Shown here: positions 21,865-33,717 of the stretch, piece after piece | Position numbering within the stretch: position 1 is the first letter of the stretch | Layout: every line of letters begins with the position of its first letter | Assembly: GCA_013368325.1 (NCBI GenBank) | Contig: JAACJK010000128.1 | Location: 18,949-82,948 of the forward strand | Length of the DNA stretch: 64,000 nt | Direction of reading: 5' to 3' | Source: Ephemerocybe angulata | Lineage: Eukaryota > Basidiomycota > Agaricomycetes > Agaricales > Psathyrellaceae | Translations under genes and position numbers: made by a program | Notes under the pieces: generated by a model | Database searches by the model: none | Seen by the model: only the letters and a program-made list of their open reading frames with translations | Told to the model about the DNA's origin: nothing

Positions 21865-22243
21865 TTTATCGACATGAGCAGAGAGACAAGCTGCTGCCTA
21901 ATTAAGGGAGTTTCGGATGCAGGAAATGGCTGAGGAGCAGATTTGAATAGCGACTGAAACTGTATCATCGCTTGAGTGATCGAGCAATGCCTGTGGGGCC
22001 TGGCACGGAAACCCTCCAATACCTCTGACCAGCCAAGTGCTAACGACCAGGCCAGAACTTCGGATATCCTTCATCGCCGCCTTTCGAAGAAGGAACAACA
22101 ACAGGCCTCACTCTCTACCCCACCAAATCTGGATGGTATTCAGGGCGCCACTCATTCGGGATCGGCCGCAGCTCCTCGCGATGCCGCTCACCGCACGTTG
22201 GGGCCTCCGGGAACGACATCACCAATCCAACTTCATCCCCCCT
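21865..22243. other. Intergenic region
   Basis: Between the PPxY membrane protein and the F-box gene. Nothing recognisable was seen. Confidence 0.45.
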
Positions 22244-23811
22244 TCACGCGCGCCGGTGGAGAAAATTGATCATGTCCCCGGTGTAGAAGAGCGGGTTCCG
22301 AAGCGTGCCTTGGAGGATTTCGAGCGTCTCGAGGGCAGGGAGACACTGCGCGTCGCGGAGGCCGATCCAGAGGTTCTTGGGGAGCGTCACGTCATCGAGC
22401 CCAAGGTGGGTAAGAGCTGGTGTGAGTGGCAGGACTTCAACGAGGTTGATGAACTCTGGGATTTTTGATCGTGACAGGCGGAGGTACGTGAGGCTGGTTT
22501 GGCAATGTGACCTGGAGAGGAAGTCTAAGAGGAGCTCGTTCTCCCGTGAGGCGAGCTCGGAGGTGTTCATGTCGATGTCCAGCGTTGAGAGATTGGGTGC
22601 GCAGAGATAGTGCAGGAGGCGGTTCGCCCTCCGGTGGCGGATGGGGGCGCAAATGCGAAGGCTGCGGAGTTTGGGTAGGCGGATGCTTCCTTTGGGGTAT
22701 TGCGCACGCGCGGAAGGGGTGGGGAAATGAAGGTTGCTAAACTCGACGGTGAGGTCTTCGAGGGTGCGTGTGCATTGTTGTAAGATGGAGAGGACATGGG
22801 AGTTGCGCCAGTCGCAGGAGAATGTGAGCGATGTGAGGCAGGCTAGGAGTGGTGGGGGTAGGGAAATGGGAACGCTGTTTGGGTGTATGTCGCGGTTGAG
22901 TTCGAATGCGGTGCTTTGGTCGGGCATGCGGAGGGAACGGGGGGTAAGTGGGCGAAGAATGTGCTCAGAGGAATGGAGTTGAAGTCCCAATCGGCCTCGG
23001 AATGGAGGGCACGCATGTCGAGGGCGAGGGATCGGAGGTTGTCCCAAGGTCGATTTGAACTATTCGAGTCCCTTGCCCCGAGTTCGGAAAAGAGGTCGTG
23101 CAGGGCAGTTATTTTCGAGGACTGGATGTGCAGATGGTCAAGAGGAGGTCCGTGGGTCAGGAGTTTCATCCAGGTAGACTGGATTTCGCCGTTTCCTGGA
23201 GGCCAGTGGAGATACAAAGACTTTGGAGCGTTACCGGAACGGTTAAACCAGCTTGTTATGTCGTCGAATGCCCCGTGGTCAATCTCCCCCAGACTTGACC
23301 ATAGCCGGCGGTCGAAGAAGGTGGCCTCTTGCCAGCCTCGGGAGACGCGACCTAGGTCTAGCAATGCTTTCCTGTCCCGCGCGAGTAGTGGTAGATCTGG
23401 GTTCACCACAAATGAGAAGATTTGGCTGAGGACTTCGCGCGGGATGCGCCGGATTGCGGATAAAGCGCCCTGGTTCTGGCGCAACTCATGCTGGATACTT
23501 TCGAGCTGTGACTGAAGGTTGGCTATTCTTCCTTCAGGCAGTTCTCTTCGAGAAGATCCGGAACGTCGCTGGATTGAAGAACAGAGGAGAGGTCGATTCG
23601 GATTACGGACATTGGTGGTTGAAAAAGGCGAACGAAGACAAATGTGGCTGTGTCTGTGTTTGGCAACGCCCTCTCGGCGCTTTGAACCTCCCGGAGTCCA
23701 TGTAGCTGGCACTGTGATGAAAAGAGGGTTTGAAAAGCATTGAGATGTCCCCCTGCACGATGAAAGTAGCCTCATACAACGGTTATCCACGATCATCTGC
23801 TGTAAATTCAA
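22244..23811 (-). CDS. F-box protein with leucine-rich C-terminus (one apparent frameshift)
   Basis: Substrate adaptor of an SCF-type ubiquitin ligase by family. A coiled segment (LQSQLESIQHELRQNQGAL) precedes the F-box-like SAIRRIPREVLSQIFSFVV. Then come the usual mushroom features: SRGWQEATFFDRRLWSSL, WFNRSGNAPKSLYLHW and LDHLHIQSSKITALHDL, and a leucine-rich tail (LRSLRICAPI, LSTLDIDMN, LTYLRLSRSKIPEFINLV). The reading frame breaks at a C6 run (22939-22944 on the plus strand): the N-terminal frame ends within 35 codons, while the LRR tail continues in a frame reached if one C were missing from the assembly. No GT-AG intron of workable size fits there. The N-terminal 60 residues are not F-box-like, so the true start may lie further in. 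Confidence 0.72.
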
Positions 23812-24038
23812 CGAGAACTCCCAACGAGCATGGGCGCTTATTTAGTGACAAGCTCATCAAAACACAGGCAAAGGATGACCAACCATTGCTCTGCAGTGCA
23901 CAACTGTCAGGCTTTCTTGGTCCTGCATTCCTTGTGGCCTTTCGGAGCGCGAAAGCCCTCCTGTGCCCCACCGATATCATCGAGAAAGAAGGAGAGTTGG
24001 AACGCGCAAGAAAAGCTCATGGTCTTATCAGCTTCGAC

Positions 24039-24640
24039 TCCCTAGCCACAGCGGCGACTGTTCAAATCCCTCAAAGATGGAATAGCACAACTGCAATCCC
24101 AGCTCGAAAGAATCCAACGTGAACAGCGCCAACATCTTGGTGCGGTGTCCGCCATCCGTCGCATCCCACCCGAAATACTTGGCCCCATCTTTAAATTTGT
24201 AGTAGTGGACCCTTCCTGACCGCATCTAGGGTTGCTTTGCTGGATTTGGGTAGAGCTGGCGGGAGGCCACCGTTCTCGAGCGCCGACTGTGGTCGGGCTC
24301 GGAGAGGCACATTTGAAGACATAACCGGCTGGCTCAACCGCCCCGGGAAGGTCCCAAAATCACGTCACATCCTCTGGCCTTCGCCTGATCACAACTCTGA
24401 CTCTATCCCTATCAAACTATTGGTCCACGGCCCCCCTCTTGACCGCCTCCACTTTCCCACAACCAACGGCTCTGCAGGAGCTGTTTAGCGAATTGAAAGA
24501 AACGAAGGAGGATATCATACGCCGCCCTGATGATACTCTGCGCTCCTTCGACCTTGACCTGCACGGACTAATCGTTGATCGGTCCCTTCAAGAAATCTCC
24601 CAAAACATCCTCCTTGCCTAAGCGCGTTGCGAGCTGGTCA
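24039..24640 (+). pseudogene. Decayed F-box paralogue
   Basis: An inverted, degenerate copy of the neighbouring F-box gene. Recognisable pieces in order, spread over several frames: LQSQLERIQREQRQHLGAVS, AIRRIPPEILGPIFKFVVVD with a stop soon after (~24218), then TFEDITGWLNRPGKVPKS, HGPPLDRLHFPT and ALQELFSELKETKEDIIRR. It ends at 24621 without the leucine-rich tail. Together with the gene at 22244-23811 it forms a head-to-head inverted pair, with only ~230 bp between the two 5' ends. Confidence 0.82.
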
Positions 24641-24859
24641 TATCTTTTCTACTCCTCCGATATTGGCTAACCCCACCGAGCCCAAGTTCACGGTCATGCC
24701 TGCCTCGTTCCATGCGGATGCTGAACATCCCACATTTCGGGCCTAACCATTAAACAATGCCTCTGCTTATCCTCGTTTCGATTCATGTCATAGCTATGGA
24801 AAATATGTATTGGAACGCAATTAGTAACTGATTCGGTCCCACTCGAGTCTATTCTTGGT

Positions 24860-27052
24860 CTAACCAGCCTTAATATCCGTCAAGGGCAATACCTTGACAA
24901 AACCATTCAACACACTGAGTTTGCCCTGGGAACCATCTGACTCTGCGGGGCTTCTTTGGTGAGAGAAACGTCCAAAAGTGAGCACAAAATGGCTCCCGAG
25001 AGTCGCAATAGACAATGCGAAGACAACATTGCTATCATCTTCGCTTTCTTTCATAATCGCTCGGCAGCGATCATCAACGCCGTTGAAAGAGTATCCCATC
25101 CCCTCGGATTCCTCGCTCGAGACACGACGGACTGTCATAGGAACCGTACACGTTCTGACGATATACACTGGGCTCTTCCCATTGGGCCAAGAATTGCTCT
25201 GGTGTCCTGGTCGTGGATGGGGTGAGGTGCGGATATAGTCGTTCAGAACGAATTCTAGGTGTAAAAGCTTGAAGTACCGCGACCGATGAGATATAGAACA
25301 GTTTTGTAGCTCTTGCTCTATTGCATTAAGATTAGTATTCATCAGTCCGACATATGGACGAACTTGAGATATCTCACCAATTTGACGATACCGACTGTCA
25401 GCACATTCCCTTCTGTGAAATGCTTCCCAATCCTGTCGCTGGCAGCGTTCTGAACAGTAAACGACTGTGCGGCACCAAGAACACTTTCTCCGATGATCGA
25501 TGCCGGGCGCTTGCGTCGAAGCAGTGTGCTATTAATTTGCAGGGCCAATGCAGGGTGTTTAGCTATCTTAAATTGGTGAAAGAGCTGTGAGCAACGTACC
25601 TCGAAAGAGTCGCAAAGGGGGACGTTTCTACCACTAGTCGGAAGTCTCCTCAGCGCTTCCTGGTAAGGCCGTATACTTTCGTTGAACATGGTCCAGGCCT
25701 GTGCCGCTGCAGGGTTCGCAGCAATTGCGTCCAATGTCGATGTGGGCACCTCATCCTTCGCAGCCTCAAGGGCCATCGAGATATGAAGATCATGGCTCGT
25801 CAAAAAGAGCCTTTCGAGGGGATCTCTTTTCTTCCATTGCCAGGATTTGAAGGGCTCCTCTCCTGTCGGAAGGCGAGCCAAGGTGTCGAGGAGGAAATTT
25901 AGAAGGCCTGCGTGGAGAAGGTCCGAGAGCAACCGAAGCGCACCGTCAGGGGCGTTAAAGGCAATGGTTGATAGGTAATAGGCAGTGATATGAGCTCCTA
26001 GGGTGCTCCTACGACCGTCGGGGAGAGACAACGGAGCGTCGGAGAACTCCCTTCCCACCCCTCTGAGCGCCAGCGCAGGAAAGGAGTTGGATTTGCTGAT
26101 CTCTGCAAATTTCTTGGCGCGCATGAAAACTGTATGATGCACCTCCACAAAGCTGTAAAACGACGAGCCGTCTACGGCGTTGGGATCTTCACTGTACCGC
26201 TTCCTGAAAGACATTGGCCACTCGAGACATTGACGCTGCAGCGATGAGGATAGTAGCCCCAGCGATTTGCTGTCTAGAGTGTTCAATTTATCGACCATGA
26301 GTACCGCCATGGAAGCGTGCGTCACACACTGTTGCATGGGTAGCCAGTTTGACGCGACGTTTTCGATATACCATTCCGGAGAGAATAAAGTCCCCCGTTC
26401 CCGGCGCAAGCCCGCAGCATTGAGCCAAACGAATAGCGAGGCGTCGACCAGTTGCTCGTAACAATCCCGTTCCAAATCGTCGTGCTCCCCTCCCAACTGG
26501 TTGTCCCCTATCAGCCTGCGGTGGATGCCACTTTCGAAGAGAACGGATACTCGTACTGCCAGGGAGCGTCGAATGGTAAGAGGGGACGAGCCTCCTGGAT
26601 TTAGAACAGGAGAGAAGGGATGGCGTGCGGCGAGTTTGATCCATGAAAAGTACATCTTCAAGTTGGGTCGAAGGATTACGAAAAGTTGTTCCATACCCTC
26701 CCTGCTGACACCGGTCAGGTCTCTGAAAACAGCATCGATAGCTATTAGAGAGCCTTCAATGTGCAAGGAAGCCTTTAGAATATGTTTCTCGCGATTCCGG
26801 TCCACATGGCCGGATGATGAACGCACAAACTCAGATTGGCTACTCGTCTCGAGATATCGAAGGAAAAGGAACAACGCTCGGCACTTGAAGGAGATGTCTT
26901 GCGGCCAAAAGCGACAGATGAGCTTCGTTAAGTCCTCTGTATTTCCTTGTCCGGCTCTCTCTAATAGCTATAAGTGAAAGGTTCAGTTAGTAGATTAGAG
27001 ATCTGCATGCTATCGAGCGTTGACATACAGCTTTCAGGTGAGAATCTGCCAT
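24860..27052 (-). CDS. MYND-type zinc-finger protein M2
   Basis: Starts MADSHLKA, then an intron; exon 2 opens LLERAGQGNTEDLTKLICRF, the equivalent of LLQ-x-x-x-RGS in the other paralogues but most diverged. It has the longest helical middle (~500 residues, PLTIRRSLAVRVSV, LGAHITAYYLSTIAF). VPLCDSFE closes the exon; after the intron the finger reads RKCSWCRTVVYCSERCQRQD and WEAFHRREC. The C-terminal domain has ALSIATLGSHFVLTFGRF, matching GFIAEFGEYHIFTLARF in M4. An open frame running from the donor after CDSFE to 25342 is intron read-through and should not be taken as coding. Confidence 0.78.
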
Positions 27053-27439
27053 CTGGTGGGTGAGCCGAGTTTGCACAGATAAGAGGTTGGAAGAGGCCTT
27101 TGTGCCAGGAAGTGGATAGAACGAGTGCTGTGGCTCGGAGCAAGCTCGGAGCTGATGTCAACTTGATGCTATGCATGTTATGGCCAAATGGCCTTGGCCA
27201 ACAGAGCGACCGTTGGCTCCAAGGTCCAAGGTCCGAGGTCCACGTCCGACTCGTCACCGTTGAACATGCCTGGGCCCAGCCAGACCCCCTCGCTGAGAAC
27301 GGAACATGGACTGTACAGTCGGGGAGTGCCGTCGCTGGAAAGGCAGGGACACGGGTACATAGTGATCCAATTTATCAGAGAGGAAGTCAATTGTGTTCTT
27401 GGAATGTACCCTACCTCCTCCTAATACCTTGATGCAACC
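27053..27439. other. Intergenic region
   Basis: Promoter of M2 and 3' flank of the second NLR-like gene. Short direct repeats of AAGGTCC/GAGGTCC lie near 27218-27245. No gene was seen. Confidence 0.45.
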
Positions 27440-29511
27440 TCACAGTCCGGGAGGCCCACGCGTGTCGCGCTTGGACTCATGTTCTCTAATAATTTGCCTG
27501 ACACGTCCGTAGGCGAGGAGCTCGCCAACCGATCCAGTTATCTCTGCGGAGCCAAAGACACTGGCAGAGGAAGAAGACCCCTTCGAGAGATAAGAAACAA
27601 AACCGGAGATCGTGGAATCTATCCGTCCTTGGTCACCATCAACACTGTCTTCACATCGCGCCAGCCTGGCATGCTCGCCCCACTGCTTGCATGTGTACGC
27701 AAACAGCTTCTGCAAAGAGAGGTATTCCCAAACACCACCGTCATCAAGGGAGCTGTTGGACGCGATAGCGTCTAGATGGAACCTGATGTAGTTGATGCAT
27801 GCGATAGCAAGAAGAGAATGGGGCCTTGGGTATTCTGGGAATACCACAGAATCGATGTATTCCTGTGCGGTGTAGTCTACGCATCATCAGCTTGTCAAGT
27901 TACTGTGCCAGGAGATACAGAGGCTTGAACTCACGGGTGAATCGTACTCGATTGCGTTCTTTGACGGTGACGAGCCCACAGCAGATCGAAGCAGCCACGG
28001 AGAATGGTACGACGTCACCCGGGTCAAAGGCTGTCGGGTTTTGAGAGGCTGCGACTGCGTCTTGGAGCTCTGAGGGGTAAAGTGGCTTGAAGGAATGTCT
28101 GACCCAGATGAGGACCCGCTTTGCGATTGCTGCATCATCCCCCGGCTGGGAATTTATGCGATCCAAAGCTTGGCGATACAACTCGTTCAAGCCAGACGGG
28201 GGCTTCGACAAGGACTCGAAAATGGCGTTACGTGTCCGCAAATAGCACAGGGCATCCATTTGGAGTTGTGCGAAGATGAACCTACCGGGAGTATCCGCTC
28301 AGTGACTTTGTGCAGTCAATTAACAAATGCAACTCACATTCCTTGGCACGTTTCGTAAATACGGGCACTGATCCTTGCGATGAGGTCCCGGTTTCCCTGA
28401 AGGATTGTCGTCAACTTGGCGGAACTCTTGATTCGCTCGGTAACGAAGAGAGTGATATCTTCTTTGTGGGCTTCAACCGACAGTGTTATGGAGTCTGGAA
28501 CATAGAAAAGCTGGACATCTTGAAGAGGTCGGGAGGTGAGTAGCAGATTGACGCGAAAGGAAACCAATAGTTCCAGCAACGCAGATTTGAGCGGATCTTC
28601 AGCTTCATCTAACCCGTCGACGAGCAGGAAGACCCTGTCCAGCAAGCTCACAGCCCCTCGAAGGAGCTCGTTGATGATCTCTTTCGTGCATTCGACCTCT
28701 CTGTTCTCGATCACCCGTTTTCGATAGAACTCCCTGGCGTAGTTTTCGGCACGCTTGTTCGACTTCACCATTTGACATAGCAGTGCGCCGAGCAGATCCC
28801 GAGCAGACCTTGGACTGTCGTACTGGATAAAGATAATCCCCAAGGCGAGATCCTCTCGGGCACCAAATTCCTTCTCAATGTACTCCACGGCGCCGGATCT
28901 GGTGTCATGGAAGTCATCCAACTAGAATCCCTCCTGTAGGCTCAAGAACGCACGTAAGAAACGTTTTTCCGCCGCCAGCTGTTGATGCTAGAAGTTTAGA
29001 TGATGTCAATTGAGCTAATGGATTACCACGTACGAAGTGCGGTCACCCAGAGGGTCACGCTCTTCTGCTGGCAAAACCGACGAAACGGCGTGGATTCGAT
29101 GAACCACTTTCCAGTATGAGTGTTCGCTCGGTAATCGTGCTCCTCAGTACTGAGGCCTGTATCGATGCGACCTGGGTAGGGTCAATCCAATCCAATATCG
29201 TCCCTAATAAACCCGGGGTGAGATTATCACCCAGCAGACCAATTGGGTGTCAATGAGCTATTTCACGCAGCTTTGTCGCAGTTGTCTGGTCGGTTGGAGT
29301 AGTGATTATGCGTCGTATGTTGACTGTTGTCAATATAATCTCCTTGTGGTGTATTAATCGTTATGTCTCCAGTGGAGAACCCTTGAGAGTTGGAAAAGAA
29401 CTGGGGAGCCCCAGTCTGCGAGGCTTCTTTTTTCGCCGACGGAGTCAGTCGATGAAGGAGATAGAAGAGAACAATTAGCAAAGCGAACGACGCACGGTGA
29501 GGGACCCACAC
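27440..29511 (-). CDS. NLR-like STAND protein with NACHT-type NTPase and N-terminal membrane segment
   Basis: Opens with a hydrophobic segment (ASFALLIVLFYLLHRL), then a motif exon (NSQGFSTGDITINTPQGDY, HTTHNHY). Next is TGKWFIESTPFRRFCQ, as found just before fungal NACHT domains, and a P-loop exon reading STAGGGKTFL. The NTPase core shows IIFIQYDSPRSARDLLGALL, a Walker B-like RVFLLVDGLDEAED and LLLTSRPLQD. The lid and winged-helix part has LSKPPSGLNELYRQALDRI, RHSFKPLYPSELQDAVAASQ and VDYTAQEYID. It stops about 135 residues after the last mark, with no ankyrin or WD repeats, so the ligand-sensing region appears to be lost or is not recognisable. An N-terminal membrane anchor is unusual for this class. 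Confidence 0.78.
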
Positions 29512-30631
29512 TCACCATGTGATGCTCTTCTCTCTGCCATCGCCGGTGGTCGGCAAGAAGAGGTAGACTCGAACGCAGAATCCAGATGGAGACTTGGTCA
29601 TACTTTGGCCATGTTTGGGTTACTTTGTCCGGTCACTAATTAAGCGCCCAAGCTCGTTTCGGGAGTTTGCAGCCGAAATAAAACGAAAGGTTGTGTATAG
29701 TCGTTCCCGTGTCGATAAAATACTCGGAAATAGACTACGACACGTTTCTACCCACAATCCTTACGTGCAACCAGAGTGCAACTGCCAGCTCACGGCCCTC
29801 GGCAAGGCGGAATCCGGGGAGTGCCGACAAGCCGCTGACAAATAAACCACAGCCACGCACTTAAATCGAGCTCAGATTTTCGATTTTCAGCTCTCAACAT
29901 CGACCTAAACCCATGCAAAGATGCATATCGAATGCAGAGCGCTTCCGAGGATACCATGCTCACAGTCGACCTCTCTCGTGGTTTTCTATCTGACGACTAG
30001 GGAAAGAAGCAGGGCCATCCGCCGCCTAGATCGTTCCCGAAATTCTGGCCAGCTCTTGCGATCTTACGGTCAGACCTCCCACGCCTCTAACTAGCGCGAG
30101 GCCAGCCTCCGCGAGCACAAGTTGTAGTCGAGCCTCACAGACATCGATCTGGAGACATCCAAGGGCATACCAAGCAGCTGGCGGAACTGCCTCAAGAAAG
30201 TCCGAAGTCCCCCCCCCCCCTCAATTGGTTTACAACGAAAGAGTTGCGCAACACAAACCTGCGGCTTGGACATGACTCACGGACTACCCCTGCAGCGCTG
30301 AAAGACCTGACCTCTGGGTTCTGGGTAAATGTCAGGTCGTCCATCCGACACTCTTCGCCCTTCGCCTTCGACAGCACGATCTGAGGTCAACTGCGACGTC
30401 CAAAGGATTCCTCCCCCCACCACTCTTCCCCACTTTGAACATCTCTCGTATTTCCCTGCGACTCGTCAGGCTGGCTAGTACGGGAGACTACAGAGCTCCT
30501 ACATCTTGGATTGCGCCAAGTTTGACCGAGCTCCGGTCCCTCGTTCTCGCAGATAGGGGCTTCATGCCAGGGTTTAAGTATCCGCGTCATTCATTGAGGT
30601 GCGGAACAGGGGTATAGTAGGTAGCGTGTCC
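29512..30631. other. Intergenic region with possible gene remains
   Basis: Contains TTAAGCGCCC (29640-29649, ~130 bp before the NLR-like start) and a 12 nt poly-C run (30209-30220). The 30000-30620 segment on the plus strand has leucine-rich snippets (ISRISLRLVRLA, LTELRSLVLADRG) in broken frames, which may be the tail of an old F-box/LRR gene, but I cannot assemble a gene from it. Confidence 0.4.
29640..29649 (-). promoter_or_regulatory. GGGCGCTTAA element upstream of the second NLR-like gene
   Basis: Exact 10-mer about 130 bp before the start codon, in the same sense as the gene. Confidence 0.5.
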
Positions 30632-32067
30632 CTACATATAGATTTTGGGCCGCGTACTGGTCCTGGATGACCTCCTCAGCCCCCCACTCGGTTCACTGAT
30701 GCGCGGTTTCTTGGAAGGAGGCGAGTATTCCGCGTCCATGCTCAGCATGTCCGGGTCACAGCCAAACTTCCGTAGTCGAGAACCGATGTGCGAGGACGGA
30801 GAGAAGAGAAGGTCCAGGATTTGGGAAGCCTTTCTGTCCACCTCTTGAGGGGGAGGTGACATCATATCGTCCTCTTCCTCCTCGTCTCTGAGAGTCCTAT
30901 CCGGGTCGTCGTTCAAAGTCCTGTCATTTTCGTCAGGAGTCCCAGTCGTTTCTCTGCCCCTCTCCTCGTCGTAATTATGCCCATCATCACTTGACGCCTG
31001 CTCGTACTCCAATTCGTCCTCCGATTCCTCTTCGCCGGCGAACTCCCCTGCATTCACTTCACCACGCAGCTCCTGCTCTAAATCGCAGATCCGAGCCTTT
31101 AGTTCCTCGTTCCTATTTTGTAGAGACCAGATTTAGCGAGAGTTCGTGATGAAGGACAAACACCCACTGCTCCTGTAACTTCGTAAATTGATAATCCCCC
31201 AACTCCTTCCATGTTTTAGTCTTCGACAGCTCCTCTTTCGTCTTCGCTGCATCCCGCTGCACTCGCTTCACCTTCCCTTCCAATTCCTTGTTCACTTCCT
31301 TCGCTTCAGCCAGCCTCCGATTTGCCTCATTCGTTTGCTTGTCTGCGTGGTCAAGGCGGAGATGCAGAGCGTTATAATCGTGACGAGCATCCACAAGCAT
31401 CCGCCTCTTCTCCTTCGTTTTCTTCTCAGCAGCCTTCAACCGAGCCTCGAGCTGCATCTTATCCTCATTAGCCACAGCGAGACTCTGAACAGCCTCCTTC
31501 TTCCTCCTGACCGCACTCTTTAGCTTCGTCTCAAGCTCCTTGTACGCGCTATCCGCTTCAGTAAGACCGCGATTCGCATCTCTCGCTTTCTTTTGCGAGA
31601 CCTTCAACTGCGCCTCGAGCTCCTTGATCCGGTCGTTGAGCTTGTTGAGCGTGCCCTGCCCCGCGTACGGCGCGTAGATCCTCCGGATGGGCGAGACGAG
31701 GAACGGCTCGAGGAACGCAGGTGCATGCGTCAAGTCGGGTATAACTGCAGCTCACCCCGCCGCATACATAAGCTATTCTCCTCTCCATTATGGGTGGGAG
31801 GACGCGCGACGCACATAAATGGAACTCCTTTCTACACTCGGGGCACTTCCCGACGTTCCGCTCGCCGCCCTGCTGGTTCACGACATCCTTTATACAGCTC
31901 TTGCAGTAGACGTGTCCTAGAGGTTGTGCGGGGTCACTGTCAGGGCACCGAAGTGCTACACGCAACAGCGCATATACTGGCTTACCGCAGGGTATGCAAA
32001 CCGGCTCCTCATATTCGTCAAGGCACACTGAGCATTCGCCAATGTGGTCGTTGTCTTGTACGGGCAT
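30632..32067 (-). CDS. RING-finger/coiled-coil protein R1
   Basis: Probable E3 ubiquitin ligase. N-terminal C3HC4 RING split by an intron: CSVCLDEYEEPVCIPCG, then GHVYCKSCI and CPECRKEF. After another intron comes PFLVSPIRRIYAPYAG, a short motif conserved in R1-R4. A long Lys/Glu-rich coiled coil (~180 residues, LNDRIKELEAQLKVSQKK onward) follows, then an acidic stretch (EEESEDELEYEQ, LRDEEEEDDMM) and a basic tail with SPPSKKPRISEP and RRSSRTSTRP that could act as a nuclear signal. R1 is the longest of the four. Dimerisation by the coil and nuclear location are inference. Confidence 0.85.
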
Positions 32068-32625
32068 CCTCCGCGAGTATCTTGGGATGAAATTTCAAGG
32101 GTATATGATGTGGTAGGAAAACGCTAAGACGGTGTTTGGGTCAGGGGTTGGCTGACGCTGAAGGTGATGACTGCGCTGGCGCTTGTCTCTGATCGCGTCG
32201 GGAGAAAGCGACGCGTCGCCTAAACGGGGTTAATCACAGCACGCGTTGTCTGGGATAGGGGCCATGATGGGCGCTTGACGCTTCGTCCCTCAATAAGACG
32301 AAATTGAAAGCTTGTTAGGGGATATGGGCATCCCGAGTCAGTATATACGATCTTCAAAATGGGAGGCGGTCGTAGGTATGCGTTTGTGTAGTACTAGAAG
32401 TGGGTCGATCCCCTGCATTACTCTAAATTTGAAGCGGACTGAATGGGAAAAAGGGGAGAAAAAAAGGGGTACCCTATATTGAGTTTCAGATATTTCAACG
32501 TTCAGTCCGGTGGACATATTTTGAAGCTATGGATAAGATGCGAGCGTCTGAGGGATGGATCCCAATCTTACGCCCCGTCACGCCACCCCTCGCCCTCCCG
32601 CCTTTTTCATACTACTAGTGGTATA
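32068..32625. other. Intergenic region between divergent genes
   Basis: Shared promoter space of R1 (minus) and the Cys-rich GPI protein (plus). A GGGCGCTTG variant lies at 32269-32277. No gene was seen. Confidence 0.45.
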
Positions 32626-33388
32626 ATGCAACTCAAGAATTCCTTTGTTACCATTCTTGCAATACTTCAAGGTGAGAAGGATGTCAGATACTTTACTACA
32701 CTTCGTACTGATGACTGATACTGCCCTTTCCAGTCTCATTTGCCGCTGGGATCACCAAGCGCGCTTTCGTTCGTTGAGCCTTCGGCATCCCATTATTGCA
32801 CTCCTCTGAATTATTCTTAGTGCGGAGAGCCCTGCGATCCTGTGGCTGCAGCCGACAATGTGTGTTCTCTATTCTCCGAATCCTCCCCTTTCCCTGGCTA
32901 ATCGCCCTTTCTCCCTTCTAGAAATGTAGAGCCACGGCGAACTATTACCAATGCGCCTGTACCCCAAAAATGCTGTCGAACATGGACACATGCTTCGCCT
33001 GCCTTACCAAGAACGTCGAAGCGAACGAGAGTATGAATAGTTCCCTCACCGGAGGTGCGGTCACGACGACTGGGGGCGCTGACGCCATCAGAGCTCGGGG
33101 GGTCGCAGCACACAATCGTACGTGCCATCCTTCGAGTCATTTTCTGGAGTGCGGATTATCTAACGATACTTGACTTCAGAGCTCGTACAGCAGTGTGCCG
33201 CAGCTGGCATATCCCTCACTGGAACCACGTCGGGTGATACCACTGGAGGTACAAACGGCGGGTCGGCAGGGTCGGCCGTGGCTCAGACTTCGGCCTCAAC
33301 AGGGAAGAATGGTTCAGCGACTTCTACCGGTACCGTTGCTATAGGTGCTTTGCTCTTGGGCCTAGCTGGAGTTGTAGTCGCACTGTAA
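32626..33388 (+). CDS. Small Cys-rich GPI-anchored secreted protein
   Basis: Five exons read by splice sites. Signal peptide MQLKNSFVTILAILQVSFAAG; then a ~95-residue region with eight cysteines (CGEPC, KC, QCAC, TCFAC, QQC). Next is a Gly/Ser/Thr-rich stalk (TTSGDTTGGTNGGSAG) and a hydrophobic C-terminus (VAIGALLLGLAGVVVAL) typical of GPI addition. Eight cysteines with a C-x-C pair recall CFEM proteins, but the spacing is not a clear match, so I do not assign CFEM. Likely a cell-surface or wall protein. Confidence 0.78.
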
Positions 33389-33717
33389 AGGCGAGCGTTG
33401 TACATACATGGCTCTTGTCTTTATGCTTTGGGACTTCGGCTGTTGATGAATTGAGATTGGGTTTGTTCCAACTTCTCCGACAGTTCGGACGGCGATGGAC
33501 TTGTGTTTGACGGGCGCTAAGCCTGTGCCGGCCCAGCAGTGGCCACAATAACCCAGATCCTCCTCTCAACAGTCCAGAAGCACAACCCGACGGTTTATCT
33601 TGTTTAAAGTACAGATGGGGAGGAGAGTCACGTAGAGGACCTTCAACCGCGTGGTTCATCCTTCATACAGATCTATGTGCAACCTATGGAAGCGCCCAAC
33701 CTCACACACGACAACCA
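33389..33717. other. Intergenic region between convergent genes
   Basis: 3' flanks of the GPI protein and the PPR-like gene, with a GGGCGCTAA element at 33512-33520. No gene was seen. Confidence 0.45.

Noticed and set aside
21095..21877. 260-codon plus-strand frame opposite the PPxY membrane protein
   Set aside because: It is Arg/Pro-rich with no hydrophobic or conserved part; the minus-strand frame has a membrane helix and motif.
25342..25620. C-terminal extension of the M2 frame past CDSFE
   Set aside because: A GT donor follows CDSFE and the MYND finger appears in another frame after an AG acceptor; the extension is intron read-through.
30209..30220. Poly-C run of 12 as a possible assembly join
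   Set aside because: Sequence on both sides is of similar composition and nothing shows a break; only noted as a place where length may be wrong.
32626..33388. CFEM domain call for the Cys-rich GPI protein
   Set aside because: It has eight cysteines, but their spacing and the missing conserved Asp do not give a clear CFEM match.
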